A stretch of DNA of 64,000 nucleotides, taken from Pseudomonas entomophila (GTDB lineage: Bacteria > Pseudomonadota > Gammaproteobacteria > Pseudomonadales > Pseudomonadaceae). A model generated the notes under the pieces. The model saw only the letters and a list, made by a program, of their open reading frames with translations. It was not told the origin of the DNA and ran no database searches. Of the stretch, positions 51,382 through 59,873 are shown one piece after another. How positions within the stretch are numbered: position 1 is the first letter of the stretch; each line of letters opens with the position of its first letter. The stretch lies in contig NZ_JAAMQJ010000018.1 in the NCBI RefSeq assembly GCF_013523125.1, positions 27,267 through 91,266 of the forward strand. The letters are read 5' to 3'. Position numbers and translations under genes: made by a program.

Positions 51382-52803
51382 TCATCGACTGCGGATCTTT
51401 TCCACGATGGAGGTGGTCGAGCTGTTCTCCACCAGGCTGAGCACCTTCACCGTCCCGCCGTAGGCGCGCACGATGTCGGCCCCGACCACCTGCTCGACCC
51501 CGTAGTCGCCGCCCTTGACCAGCACGTCCGGGCGCACCTCGGTCAGCAAGCTTTCAGGGGTCGATTCGGAGAAGCTGATCACCCAGTCGACCGCGCCCAG
51601 CCCGGCCAACACCGCCATGCGTCGGTCGACGCTGTTGATCGGCCGGCCAGGGCCCTTGAGACGGCTGACCGAGGCATCGTCGTTGACCGCCACGATCAGG
51701 CGATCGCCCAGGGCGCGCGCCTGTTCGAGGTAGGTCACGTGCCCGGCGTGCAGGATGTCGAAGCAGCCGTTGGTGAAGACGATGCGTTCGTCGTGCGCGC
51801 GCGCGTCGTCGATGGCCAGCAGCAGCTGCTCCAGGCTCAGCACGCCACGCTCCGAACCTTCTTCGCGCTGGATGGCGCGGCGCAGCTCCGGGGCGCTGAT
51901 GGCGGCGGTGCCGAGCTTGCCGACCACGATGCCGGCGGCCAGGTTGGCCAGGCCGACGGCGCAGGGCAGCTCTTCCTCGGCGGCGATGGCGGCGGCCAGG
52001 GTGGAGATCACGGTGTCGCCCGCGCCGGTCACGTCGAAGACCTCACGCGCGCGCGCCGGCAGGTGCAGGGGCGCATGGCCAGGGCGCAGCAGGGTCATGC
52101 CGTGCTCGCCACGGGTGACCAGCAGCGCACCCAGCTCAAGGTCGCTCATCAGCGCCGCGCCCTTGGCCACCAGCTCGGCCTCGTCCGCGCAATGGCCGAC
52201 GATGGCCTCGAACTCGGCCAGGTTGGGGGTGATCAGGCTGGCGCCGCGATAGACCGAGAAGTCCTTGCCCTTGGGGTCGGCCAGCACCGGGATGCGGCGC
52301 GCCACGGCGGCCTGGATCAGCGCCTGGTGGTTCTTCAGGGCGCCTTTGCCGTAGTCGGAGATCACCAGCACCTTGACCTGGTCGAGCAGAGCTTCGACGC
52401 TCTGTTGCAGGGCCTGGGTGTCGGTGTCGAAGGCTTCTTCGAAGTCGATGCGCAGCAGTTGCTGGTGACGGCTCATGACCCGCAGCTTGACGATGGTCGG
52501 CTGGTGGGCGATGCGCTGCAGCGCGGCCTTGACGCCCGCAGCCTCCAGGCTGTTGGCCAGGCTGTCGGCGGCCTCGTCTTCGCCGGTGACGCCGACCAGC
52601 AGGGCCGGTGCGCCGAGCGCCGCGATATTCAGGGCGACGTTGGCCGCACCGCCCGGACGGTCCTCGATCTGATCGACCTTGACCACCGGCACGGGGGCCT
52701 CTGGAGAAATACGCGAAGTACCGCCATGCCAGTAACGGTCGAGCATCACATCGCCGACCACGAGTACGGGAGCCGATTCGAAACGCGGCATGGTTAACTT
52801 CAT
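51382..52803 (-). CDS. hldE: bifunctional heptose kinase/adenylyltransferase HldE
   Basis: Makes ADP-heptose for the LPS inner core. The 473-aa protein has a ribokinase-type kinase (about 1-318: PVLVVGDVMLDRYWHG, GGAANVALNIAALG, TGAGDTVISTLAAAI) and a cytidylyltransferase-like domain (about 340-473: FTNGCFDILHAGHVTYLEQA, RLKGPGRP). Start ATG 52803, not the in-frame codon at 52848. It lies between the deacetylase and three transferases. Confidence 0.97.
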   Translation of the reverse strand: MKLTMPRFESAPVLVVGDVMLDRYWHGGTSRISPEAPVPVVKVDQIEDRPGGAANVALNIAALGAPALLVGVTGEDEAADSLANSLEAAGVKAALQRIAHQPTIVKLRVMSRHQQLLRIDFEEAFDTDTQALQQSVEALLDQVKVLVISDYGKGALKNHQALIQAAVARRIPVLADPKGKDFSVYRGASLITPNLAEFEAIVGHCADEAELVAKGAALMSDLELGALLVTRGEHGMTLLRPGHAPLHLPARAREVFDVTGAGDTVISTLAAAIAAEEELPCAVGLANLAAGIVVGKLGTAAISAPELRRAIQREEGSERGVLSLEQLLLAIDDARAHDERIVFTNGCFDILHAGHVTYLEQARALGDRLIVAVNDDASVSRLKGPGRPINSVDRRMAVLAGLGAVDWVISFSESTPESLLTEVRPDVLVKGGDYGVEQVVGADIVRAYGGTVKVLSLVENSSTTSIVEKIRSR

Positions 52804-52928
52804 GGAGAACCCACAGACATAAAAGGAACAGGGCCGCGATAGTAGCACAGGCTGGCTTTACGGCCTCAAGGCCAGGCCGTCGGAGGCGGTGACGGGCGAC
52901 CGCGAAGGCCGCCCGTCAGGGCGATGGC

Positions 52929-54329
52929 TCATTTGCCCAGGCGTCGCACCCAGAGCAGTTCGTGCCGGCGCACGGCCTTGCGGAAGAACTCGTCCTCGCC
53001 GGTCACCGGCCAGCGGCGACCGGCGAGCAGCCACTGGATCGCACGGCGCAGGCGCTTCTTCAGGGGCGGGCGCCCTTGCAGGTCGTGCTGCATGCCCAGG
53101 GCCATGGCCTTGTCGAGCTGGGTGTCGGCGTCCAGTACGGGACTCCAGGGGGCGTCGGTCACCGGCGTCTCGATGACCGGAGGCAATGCGACGCCGGTGC
53201 CGGCCTCGCCCATGGGCCAGCGGTCGTTGTCGTGCAGGTGGTTGGCATAGAGCAAGGCCACGTCGGGCGCCCAGTCGCCTTCGGCGATGGCCTGCTGGAG
53301 CGCACGGGTGGTGGCCTGGTGGTCGGCGTGCGGGTCGAGCTCGGGGTGCGGCATCACCACGACTTCGGGCTGGAAATGCTGCAGCAGGGCCTTCAGGTCG
53401 GCGACCAGGTTGTGCCAGGTGGGCAGGCCATCGGTGTCGCCGGGCAACGCCAGCGGGTTGGCCCGACGGGCCGAGCGAATGTCGGACTCGCCGGACTCGA
53501 GCGAACCGAACGGGCTGCTCGGCGCTTCGGCCATCGCCGACAGGCGCAGGCAGTAATAGCCCAGCTGGACGCAGCGCTCGGCCGGCACGCCGCCCCAGAG
53601 CGGAACCGCCAGGCTGTCCCAGGTGCGCAGCCGGCCCTTGAGCCGTGCGGCGCCTGCCGCGTCCAGGCCCAGCGACCGGTACGCCTCGGCTTCGATCTCC
53701 CCTTGGGTGAGGGTCACGATGCAGGCGTCGCGCGCGCGGCTGTAGAGCCCGAAAGCCGCCAGCTCGGCGTCGTCGGCATGGGGCGCAAGCACCATCACCC
53801 GGCGTTGCGCGTAGTCGGGGTTGCGCTGCACGTGCAGCACGCCGTCGGGCGAGATTCGGCAGAACCGTGTGCGCACGGCGAGCGTGCCGGCTTCGAGTGC
53901 CGCGCGCTGGCCGGACAGGTTCAGGTAGCGCCGGCCCGCCACGCCCCGCTCGAAGGTCTGACGGTCGTCGCCGATCAGCACGCTGGGGTCGACCAGGCGG
54001 CCCAGCCAGCGGGCCTTGAGCGTAACCTCCAACACCAGCGTCTCGCCCTCGGCCAATGGCTGTTCGAGCCGCACCTGAGGCGTCGTGCGCACCGGCTGAC
54101 GCGCACTGCCCGGCGCGTCGAAGGCATAGTGGTAGTCATCGCTCGGGCGGTAGAACAGGTGGTCGGCGAACCAGGCTTCATGGGCGATCCAGACCAGCAC
54201 GGCGAGTACCGGCACTGCCCAGAGCCCCAGCACGATGCCGGCCACGACGAGCAGCGCGGCGACGATCAGCAACGTCAGCCGCTTGGCTCGTCGGTGCGCC
54301 TTGAGCAAGGCCTGCTTTCGGTTACTCAC
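52929..54329 (-). CDS. PIG-L family N-deacetylase, membrane-anchored
   Basis: A 466-aa protein with two N-terminal hydrophobic segments (about 18-52) and a beta-rich insert. The PIG-L/LmbE domain has the zinc motif LAPHADDAEL (H184, D186, D187) and HPELDPHADHQ. Such enzymes remove N-acetyl groups from GlcNAc- or GalNAc-type sugars. Next to msbA and hldE, an LPS-core amino sugar is the likely target (inference). GTG start, four bases after the mig-14-like gene. Confidence 0.85.
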   Translation of the reverse strand: MSNRKQALLKAHRRAKRLTLLIVAALLVVAGIVLGLWAVPVLAVLVWIAHEAWFADHLFYRPSDDYHYAFDAPGSARQPVRTTPQVRLEQPLAEGETLVLEVTLKARWLGRLVDPSVLIGDDRQTFERGVAGRRYLNLSGQRAALEAGTLAVRTRFCRISPDGVLHVQRNPDYAQRRVMVLAPHADDAELAAFGLYSRARDACIVTLTQGEIEAEAYRSLGLDAAGAARLKGRLRTWDSLAVPLWGGVPAERCVQLGYYCLRLSAMAEAPSSPFGSLESGESDIRSARRANPLALPGDTDGLPTWHNLVADLKALLQHFQPEVVVMPHPELDPHADHQATTRALQQAIAEGDWAPDVALLYANHLHDNDRWPMGEAGTGVALPPVIETPVTDAPWSPVLDADTQLDKAMALGMQHDLQGRPPLKKRLRRAIQWLLAGRRWPVTGEDEFFRKAVRRHELLWVRRLGK

Positions 54330-54332
54330 CCG

Positions 54333-55232
54333 TCACGTCCTCTGGTAGACCTGAGCGGTATGGCACCACCGCTCCTTGTATTCACGATCGGCGCGGCCGA
54401 ACGAGTAGCGCAACGACTTGCCCAGCGCACGGGCGGCATCCCACTCGGCCTGGCTGTTCACGTAGCTGAGCACGCTGCCGGGGCTGAAGTCCCGGCTCTG
54501 CGGATCGACCCCGCCGTTGACGTACTCCACCGAGACCCATTGCGGTGCCTCTACCTTGTAGAGCACCTGGATGGCCACCGGAGCGCCTTCGAGTTCCACG
54601 ACCGAACCGGTCATGAACGCGCGCAGCCGCGTGAACACTTCCTCCAGGTGCGCCAGGCCCGGTGCCGGGAAGTTCCAGCGACGCTGGAACAGCTCGGCGT
54701 AGTGGCCGGCCAGCTCGGCAGGCGAGAACGCCTGGACCGGTTTCAGCGTGCCGCCCGCTTCCTCCAGCAGGCGCTGTTCGCGGCGCTGGTTGTAGCGAAA
54801 CTTCTTGGAGTAGTCCTCGGGGGCACGGGCCAGTGCCAGCGCTTCGCGCTGTAACGTGAGCGTCGGAAAGCTCGGCTGGTTGAGCGCCGACACGTAGCGT
54901 GCCTGTTGCCGCAAGGGAACCTGCACGTCCGGACTGGCAGGCAGGATGATCTCGGCATTGCCGAGGTCGAACAGCCCTTTCAGGCCACGGCGCTTGAGCA
55001 CGTCCTTGGACAACGCCAGGTGCCGCCCCCAGCAGGGCACGGCGGCGACGATCTCGCCGGCGACCTCCCACCCCAGGTAGCGCACCGGGATGCCGGCCAG
55101 GTCGGCCAGACGCTCTACCACCTGGGGATGGGTCGCGACGCTCCCCCCCCAACGGGACCAGGTCTGTGCGTAGGTGTCGGCATCGATGCTCGACCAGCCG
55201 CGTTCGCGCCAGGCGCGCACCCGGTTCAGCAC
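54333..55232 (-). CDS. Mig-14 family antimicrobial-peptide resistance protein
   Basis: A 299-aa protein with the Mig-14 pattern: WSSIDADTYAQTWSRWGGSVATHPQVVERLADLAG, then a GNAT-like region KKFRYNQRREQRLLEEAGG...LAGHYAELFQRRWNF and VEYVNGGVDPQSRDFSPGSVLSYVN. Salmonella Mig-14 confers resistance to cathelicidin-type peptides; the mechanism is not known. The GTG start at 55232 overlaps the msbA stop by seven bases (GTGCTGA). The frame is open far upstream, but those codons belong to msbA. Confidence 0.82.
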   Translation of the reverse strand: MLNRVRAWRERGWSSIDADTYAQTWSRWGGSVATHPQVVERLADLAGIPVRYLGWEVAGEIVAAVPCWGRHLALSKDVLKRRGLKGLFDLGNAEIILPASPDVQVPLRQQARYVSALNQPSFPTLTLQREALALARAPEDYSKKFRYNQRREQRLLEEAGGTLKPVQAFSPAELAGHYAELFQRRWNFPAPGLAHLEEVFTRLRAFMTGSVVELEGAPVAIQVLYKVEAPQWVSVEYVNGGVDPQSRDFSPGSVLSYVNSQAEWDAARALGKSLRYSFGRADREYKERWCHTAQVYQRT

Positions 55233-57046
55233 GGTTCGACGCTCGGCGCCGGCGCGGCGTCCGGACCGTCCTCGAACTGCTTGGCGTGCAGGCGCGCGTA
55301 GTGACCGTTGCGCGCCAGCAGTTCGGCATGGCTGCCACGCTCGACGATGCGGCCCTCGTCCATGACCAGGATCAGGTCGGCCTTCTCGATGGTGCTCAGG
55401 CGGTGCGCGATCACCAGAGTGGTACGGTTCTTCATGACCTCGTCCAACGCGCTCTGGATATGGCGCTCCGACTCGGTGTCCAGGGCCGAGGTGGCCTCGT
55501 CCAGGATCAGCAGCGGCGCATCCTTGAGCAACGCCCGGGCGATCGCCAGGCGTTGGCGCTGGCCCCCGGAGAGCAGCACGCCGTTCTCGCCGACCAGGGT
55601 CTGGTAGCCCTCGGGCATGCGTTCGATGAACTCGTCGGCATAGGCGGCGGCGGCCGCGCGCTTGACCTGCTCGAGCGGCGCACCGGCCAGGTCGCCGTAG
55701 GCGATGTTGTTGGCCACCGTGTCGTTGAACAGCGTCACCGCCTGGGTCACCAGGGCCGTGTGTCGCCGCAGGTTGTGCAGCCGGTAGTGCTGGATCTCTT
55801 CGCCATCGAGCAGGATCTGCCCCTGGCTGTGCTGGTAGAAGCGCGGCACCAGGTTGGCCAGGGTGGACTTGCCGCTGCCCGAGCGGCCGACCAGGGCGAC
55901 CATCTGCCCGGCCTCGGCGACGAAACTGATGTCGTCGAGCACCTGCTTTTCGGTGCCGGGGTAGGTGAAGCTCAGACCGCGCACTTCCAGGCGACCGCTC
56001 ACGCGTTCGGGGGCCAGCTGGCCTTCGTCGCGCTCGGCCGGTTCGTCGACCTGCTCGAAGATGCTTTCCGCACCGGCCACGCCCTTCTGGATGGTCGAGC
56101 TGACTTCCGACAGCTGACGGATCGGCTTGGGCAGCAGGCCGGCCATGGTGATGTAGGCGACCAGATCGCCCGGCGAGGCGTCGCCACGCAGGTACAGCAC
56201 CAGGAACATGACCACGGCCATGGCCGAGTAGGTGACCAGTTGCAGGGTCGGCGTGTAGACCGCCCCGGTCTTGGTCATCTTCAGCTGCTTGTCGGTGTTG
56301 TTCTGGCTGGCCTTGGCGAAGCGCTGCTCCTCGTACTGCTCGCCACCGAAGCTGCGCACCACGCGGAACCCGTGGATGGTCTCGGAGGCCACGTGGGTCA
56401 CGTCGCCCATGGCCACCTGGATCTTCTTGCTCTGCTTGCGGAACTTGCGGCTGGTGCTGTTCACCATCACGCCGATCAACGGCAGGATGGCCAGCATCAC
56501 CAGGGTCAGCTTCCAGTTCATCCACAGCAGGGAGACGAACAGGAAGATGACCGTCATGCCCTCGCGGATCACCACCTTGATGGCATCGGTCGCCGCGCCC
56601 GTCACCATGGTGACGTTGAAGGTGATGCGCGAGATCAGATGACCCGAGTTGTGGTTGTCCAGATAGGAGGTGGGCAGCTTCAGCAGTTTGTTGAACAGCA
56701 GCACGCGCAGGTCGTGGATCAGCCCGAGCGACACGCGGGCCAGGAAGAAGTTGCCCAGGTAGGAGCCGATGCCCTGCAGCAGGGCGATCAGCACGATCAT
56801 CAGCGGCACGGCCTGCAGCAGCTGCAACTCGGGCAGCCAGGCATGGCCGGCGAACAGCCGGGCATCCGGATTGCCCAGGCCATCGACGAAGTACTTGAGG
56901 ATGTAGGCCAGCATCGGCTGCGTCGAGGCGAAGATCAGGAAGCCGAGGATGCTCAGGAGGAACAGCCCGATATAGGGCCGGACATAGCTCAGAAGGCGCA
57001 GGTAGATCGTGAGCGTCGATTGCGCGTGAGGGTCGGGTCGACTCAT
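55226..57046 (-). CDS. msbA: lipid A export ATP-binding/permease MsbA
   Basis: Homodimeric ABC exporter that flips core-lipid A across the inner membrane. The 606-aa half-transporter has six membrane helices (residues about 15-325) and a nucleotide-binding domain: Walker A GRSGSGKST, Q-loop, signature LLSGGQRQR, Walker B LLILDEATSALD, and H-loop IAHRLST. The ATG at 57046 (MSRPDPHAQ) is chosen over an upstream in-frame codon at 57094 in the divergent promoter region. First gene of the envelope series. Confidence 0.96.
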   Translation of the reverse strand: MSRPDPHAQSTLTIYLRLLSYVRPYIGLFLLSILGFLIFASTQPMLAYILKYFVDGLGNPDARLFAGHAWLPELQLLQAVPLMIVLIALLQGIGSYLGNFFLARVSLGLIHDLRVLLFNKLLKLPTSYLDNHNSGHLISRITFNVTMVTGAATDAIKVVIREGMTVIFLFVSLLWMNWKLTLVMLAILPLIGVMVNSTSRKFRKQSKKIQVAMGDVTHVASETIHGFRVVRSFGGEQYEEQRFAKASQNNTDKQLKMTKTGAVYTPTLQLVTYSAMAVVMFLVLYLRGDASPGDLVAYITMAGLLPKPIRQLSEVSSTIQKGVAGAESIFEQVDEPAERDEGQLAPERVSGRLEVRGLSFTYPGTEKQVLDDISFVAEAGQMVALVGRSGSGKSTLANLVPRFYQHSQGQILLDGEEIQHYRLHNLRRHTALVTQAVTLFNDTVANNIAYGDLAGAPLEQVKRAAAAAYADEFIERMPEGYQTLVGENGVLLSGGQRQRLAIARALLKDAPLLILDEATSALDTESERHIQSALDEVMKNRTTLVIAHRLSTIEKADLILVMDEGRIVERGSHAELLARNGHYARLHAKQFEDGPDAAPAPSVEPC

Positions 57047-57177
57047 GGGTTTCCAGTACATGACGGCGTGAAACGGCAATGGTAACACAGCCAAAACGGG
57101 GCCCGAATGAAGGTCATCGGCCTCCCCTGCCCCGGCAACTGCGGTACCATGGCGGGCTCATTTGCCGAGGAAACGCC

Positions 57178-57852
57178 ATGCAGCCACTGGACCACACCGC
57201 CTACCTGACCCTGCGTGAAGGCGCGCGCGTGATCGAGGCCGATGGCTCGGGCGACAAGGTGCTGCAGATGCCCGACGGGCGCTTTCTCAAGCTGTTCCGG
57301 CGCAAGCGCTGGCTGACCTCGGCGGCGCTGTTCCCCTACGCCCAGCGTTTCGCCGACAACGCCCGGCGGTTGCGGGCACTGGGCATCGAAACCCCCGAGG
57401 TGCTGGCGGTGTACCGGATCAAGAGCGTCGAGCGCGATGGCGTCTACTACGCGCCGCTGGAAGGCGCGACCCTGCGCCAGCTGATCCAGCAGGGCACGGC
57501 CACCGACACACTGCGCGAGCGCTATGGCGCGTTCGTCGCGCGGCTGCATGACCAGGGCGTGTACTTTCGCTCGCTGCACCTGGGCAACGTGGTCCTGACG
57601 CCGAGCCAGGTGCTGGGCCTGATCGACATCGCCGACCTCAGCCAGCGCGGACGGGCGCTCGGTCCGAACAAGCGGCTGCGCAACTTCCAGCACATGCTGC
57701 GCTACCGCGAGGACCGTGCCTGGCTGCGCGGCAACGATGCAGGGCAGGCCTTCCTGCGCGGCTACGCGGCGTCCTTGCCGCACAAGCCTGGCTACGAGCG
57801 CCTGGTGGCGCAGGTGTCGGCGCTGCTCACCGACACTCCGTCCAATTTCTAA
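57178..57852 (+). CDS. LPS-kinase-like (WaaP/InaA-type) protein
   Basis: A 224-aa cytoplasmic protein with small-kinase features: a lysine-bearing strand RFLKLFRRKRW (about 36-45), then RSLHLGNVVL (H134, N137) and GLIDIADLS (D150, D153). These line up with the catalytic H-x-G-N and D-x-x-D motifs of WaaP/Kdo kinases. In P. putida such genes have been called toluene tolerance proteins. GAGGAAA precedes the ATG. It is divergent from msbA, so phosphorylation of a core sugar is plausible but unproven. Confidence 0.75.
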   Translation: MQPLDHTAYLTLREGARVIEADGSGDKVLQMPDGRFLKLFRRKRWLTSAALFPYAQRFADNARRLRALGIETPEVLAVYRIKSVERDGVYYAPLEGATLRQLIQQGTATDTLRERYGAFVARLHDQGVYFRSLHLGNVVLTPSQVLGLIDIADLSQRGRALGPNKRLRNFQHMLRYREDRAWLRGNDAGQAFLRGYAASLPHKPGYERLVAQVSALLTDTPSNF

Positions 57853-57859
57853 GGGCTGG

Positions 57860-57876
57860 GCCTTTCAACGTTTTTG
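57860..57876 (+). repeat. stop-proximal motif, copy 4
   Basis: GCCTTTCAACGTTTTTG, seven bases after the kinase-like stop. With its flanks (57858-57886) GGGCCTTTC can pair with GAAAAAGCCC. Confidence 0.8.
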
Positions 57877-58252
57877 GAAAAAGCCCCAGGACAGGGCCAT
57901 TTGTATCCAGAGATTCACCAGCATGATGCAGGCAAGCGCAGCCCTCCTGTGGGAGTCCGCCCGCCGCCTTGGCGCCGCGCTGTCGCGCAGGCAACATGAC
58001 GATGGCCGGCAGGATCCGGGGCTTCATTGCTGATCGATTCTAGGGCCGCTATGCGGCCCATCGCGGCACAGGGGCCGCTCCCACAGGTGACCGCGATAGC
58101 CTGCAACCCCGCGGTGGGGCTACGGGTGAGCAGCCCCAGTGCCGCGATTGGGCCCGCAGGGCCCACATTCGCACTTGGCAGAAACCATAGAATCCCCCAC
58201 AGCGCGAGTGAACCGTTCTGCTAGACAGCGATATGGCCCACATCGTGTCAGA

Positions 58253-58269
58253 CAACGACGTTGAAAGGC
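58253..58269 (-). repeat. stop-proximal motif, copy 5
   Basis: On the minus strand GCCTTTCAACGTCGTTG, six bases after the stop of the GT-C gene and on its sense strand. Confidence 0.8.
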
Positions 58270-58275
58270 CTGCCC

Positions 58276-59757
58276 CTAAGGACCGATCACCAGCACGGTG
58301 TCACCCTTGCGGTTGGCGAAGCGGGCCAGCACGCGCAGCGGATGCTCCTTCAGCCAGGCCTGGAGCCAGGGCTCGTCTGGCTCGGCCTCGATCACGAAGT
58401 AGCGGTAGTTGTCGGCCAGCTCCGGCCCCATGGCGGCCTCGCGGGTCAGGTCGCTCAGTTCGTAGCCACGTCCGGCGTAATAGCCGATGCGTCCGTCTTC
58501 GTAGAAGATCGAGGCCTGTGCCGGGGTATGGGCCGCGACCCAGTGGCCCGCCTCGACGTAATGCGTCTTGCGGGCGCCCAGGGAAATCACGTTCGCCAGC
58601 ATGACCAGCAGCCCGATCAACGCCAGGACCTTGCCCAGGCGCGGGTGCGCCTGGTGAAACAGGTGCAGCCCCATCGCCAGCAACGGCACCAGCAGCAGGA
58701 CCAGCAGGCTCAGGTAGCGGCTGTTCATGAACTGCGCGCGAATGAAGAACAGCATCAGCACGACCAGGTACAACAGCGCCGTGAGCGCCAGGACCCGGTA
58801 CTCGCGCCAGTAACGCGGGAAGGCCGCCCAGGCGCGCCGGTCGAGAAATGCCAGGGCACCGGGGCCCATGAGGCTGACGCCCTTGATCAGCAGCGCGCCG
58901 CTCAGGCCGATGAAGATGATCCGCCCGGCTTCATTGGCCGAGTACTTGTTGACCAGCGAATCGGCGAACTGATGGCTCAGCTGGTTGAAGGCCCCGAACA
59001 GGCCGGCAGGCCGGATCAGCTCCAGGTAGTAGTCGAGCCGACGCGCATCCAGTGCCCCCCACCCCGTCAGCACCAGCATCCCCACCACACCCGCCAGGAC
59101 CGGCAGCCAGGCGACCTGCACGAACCGCTGGCGCTGCCCGGCCTTCCACAGCGCAGGCACCTGCCAGAGCAGTACGCAACCGCCGACCAGGACGGCCTCC
59201 AGACGGAACAGACTGCCCAGACCGACCGCCACCCAGACGGCGGCCGCCAGCCCCCAGCCGCCGCGGGCCTGCCAGCGCAGGGCCAGCCAGAGCGCCAGGG
59301 TGCAGAAGCACCAGAAGCCGGACTCGCGGATGATGTCGCCGCGGAACTGGTTCACCGCCGGCATCGCCAGCACGATCCAGCAGGCCCAGTAGGCGGCCTG
59401 GGGCGCACGCTGCCGGACGAGGTCGACCATCAAGGCGCAGGTACCGGCCGCGAACAGCACCGACCACAGATAGGCGCAATACTCCAGCGGCAGCCGCAGC
59501 ACGGCATGGGTGCCGGCCAACAGCAGCGGGTACCAGGGCCAGTCGAAGCGCGCCTGGACCCCGGCCAGGTCGTGTTCGCCGGCCTGCCGCGCCAGGTCCA
59601 GGTAGAACGCCCCGTCGCGCCCGACCGTCACGACCCCCACGATGGCGATGATCGACAGCACCAGGCTGCCGAAGAACGCCAGCCACACGGGATCGAAGCG
59701 CTCGAGCAGGCGTGGCGCGGGAAGACTCGGACGGACGGAGGAGCGTTCGGAGCGCAT
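58276..59757 (-). CDS. GT-C type membrane glycosyltransferase (ArnT/PMT-like)
   Basis: A 493-aa integral membrane protein with about ten to twelve hydrophobic segments. The first periplasmic loop has GRDGAFYLDLARQAGEHDL, an acidic motif like the catalytic D of the ArnT/PMT superfamily that uses polyprenyl-phosphate sugars. NQFRGDIIRESGFW follows in the next loop. The C-terminal domain is soluble. It lies 116 bases after the GT2 gene. Likely modifies LPS in the periplasm; an O-antigen ligase cannot be fully excluded. Confidence 0.75.
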   Translation of the reverse strand: MRSERSSVRPSLPAPRLLERFDPVWLAFFGSLVLSIIAIVGVVTVGRDGAFYLDLARQAGEHDLAGVQARFDWPWYPLLLAGTHAVLRLPLEYCAYLWSVLFAAGTCALMVDLVRQRAPQAAYWACWIVLAMPAVNQFRGDIIRESGFWCFCTLALWLALRWQARGGWGLAAAVWVAVGLGSLFRLEAVLVGGCVLLWQVPALWKAGQRQRFVQVAWLPVLAGVVGMLVLTGWGALDARRLDYYLELIRPAGLFGAFNQLSHQFADSLVNKYSANEAGRIIFIGLSGALLIKGVSLMGPGALAFLDRRAWAAFPRYWREYRVLALTALLYLVVLMLFFIRAQFMNSRYLSLLVLLLVPLLAMGLHLFHQAHPRLGKVLALIGLLVMLANVISLGARKTHYVEAGHWVAAHTPAQASIFYEDGRIGYYAGRGYELSDLTREAAMGPELADNYRYFVIEAEPDEPWLQAWLKEHPLRVLARFANRKGDTVLVIGP

Positions 59758-59873
59758 GGATCAGACCTTGGGAAATGAATGCCGCGGGGTTGGGCACTGC
59801 GGTCGACGGTAAGTGCCGCACGACGGTGAAGACGGTGAAAAAGCCCGCACGCTCGTTCCTTGAGCGCAGGCCG

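Larger units (their letters stand above)
57853..58275. repeat. REP-rich interval between kinase-like and GT-C genes
   Basis: No gene seen. About 100 bases (57858-57955) repeat the element found inverted at 41045-41155. Then come GGGCCGCTATGCGGCCC (58032-58048), GGGGCCGCTCCCACA and TGGGCCCGCAGGGCCCA-type palindromes up to about 58170, and a facing stop-proximal motif at the far end. Confidence 0.8.

Noticed and set aside
54333..56525. 730-aa fusion of Mig-14 with an upstream domain
   Set aside because: The upstream part is the wrong frame of msbA. The GTG at 55232 gives a normal-length Mig-14 protein.
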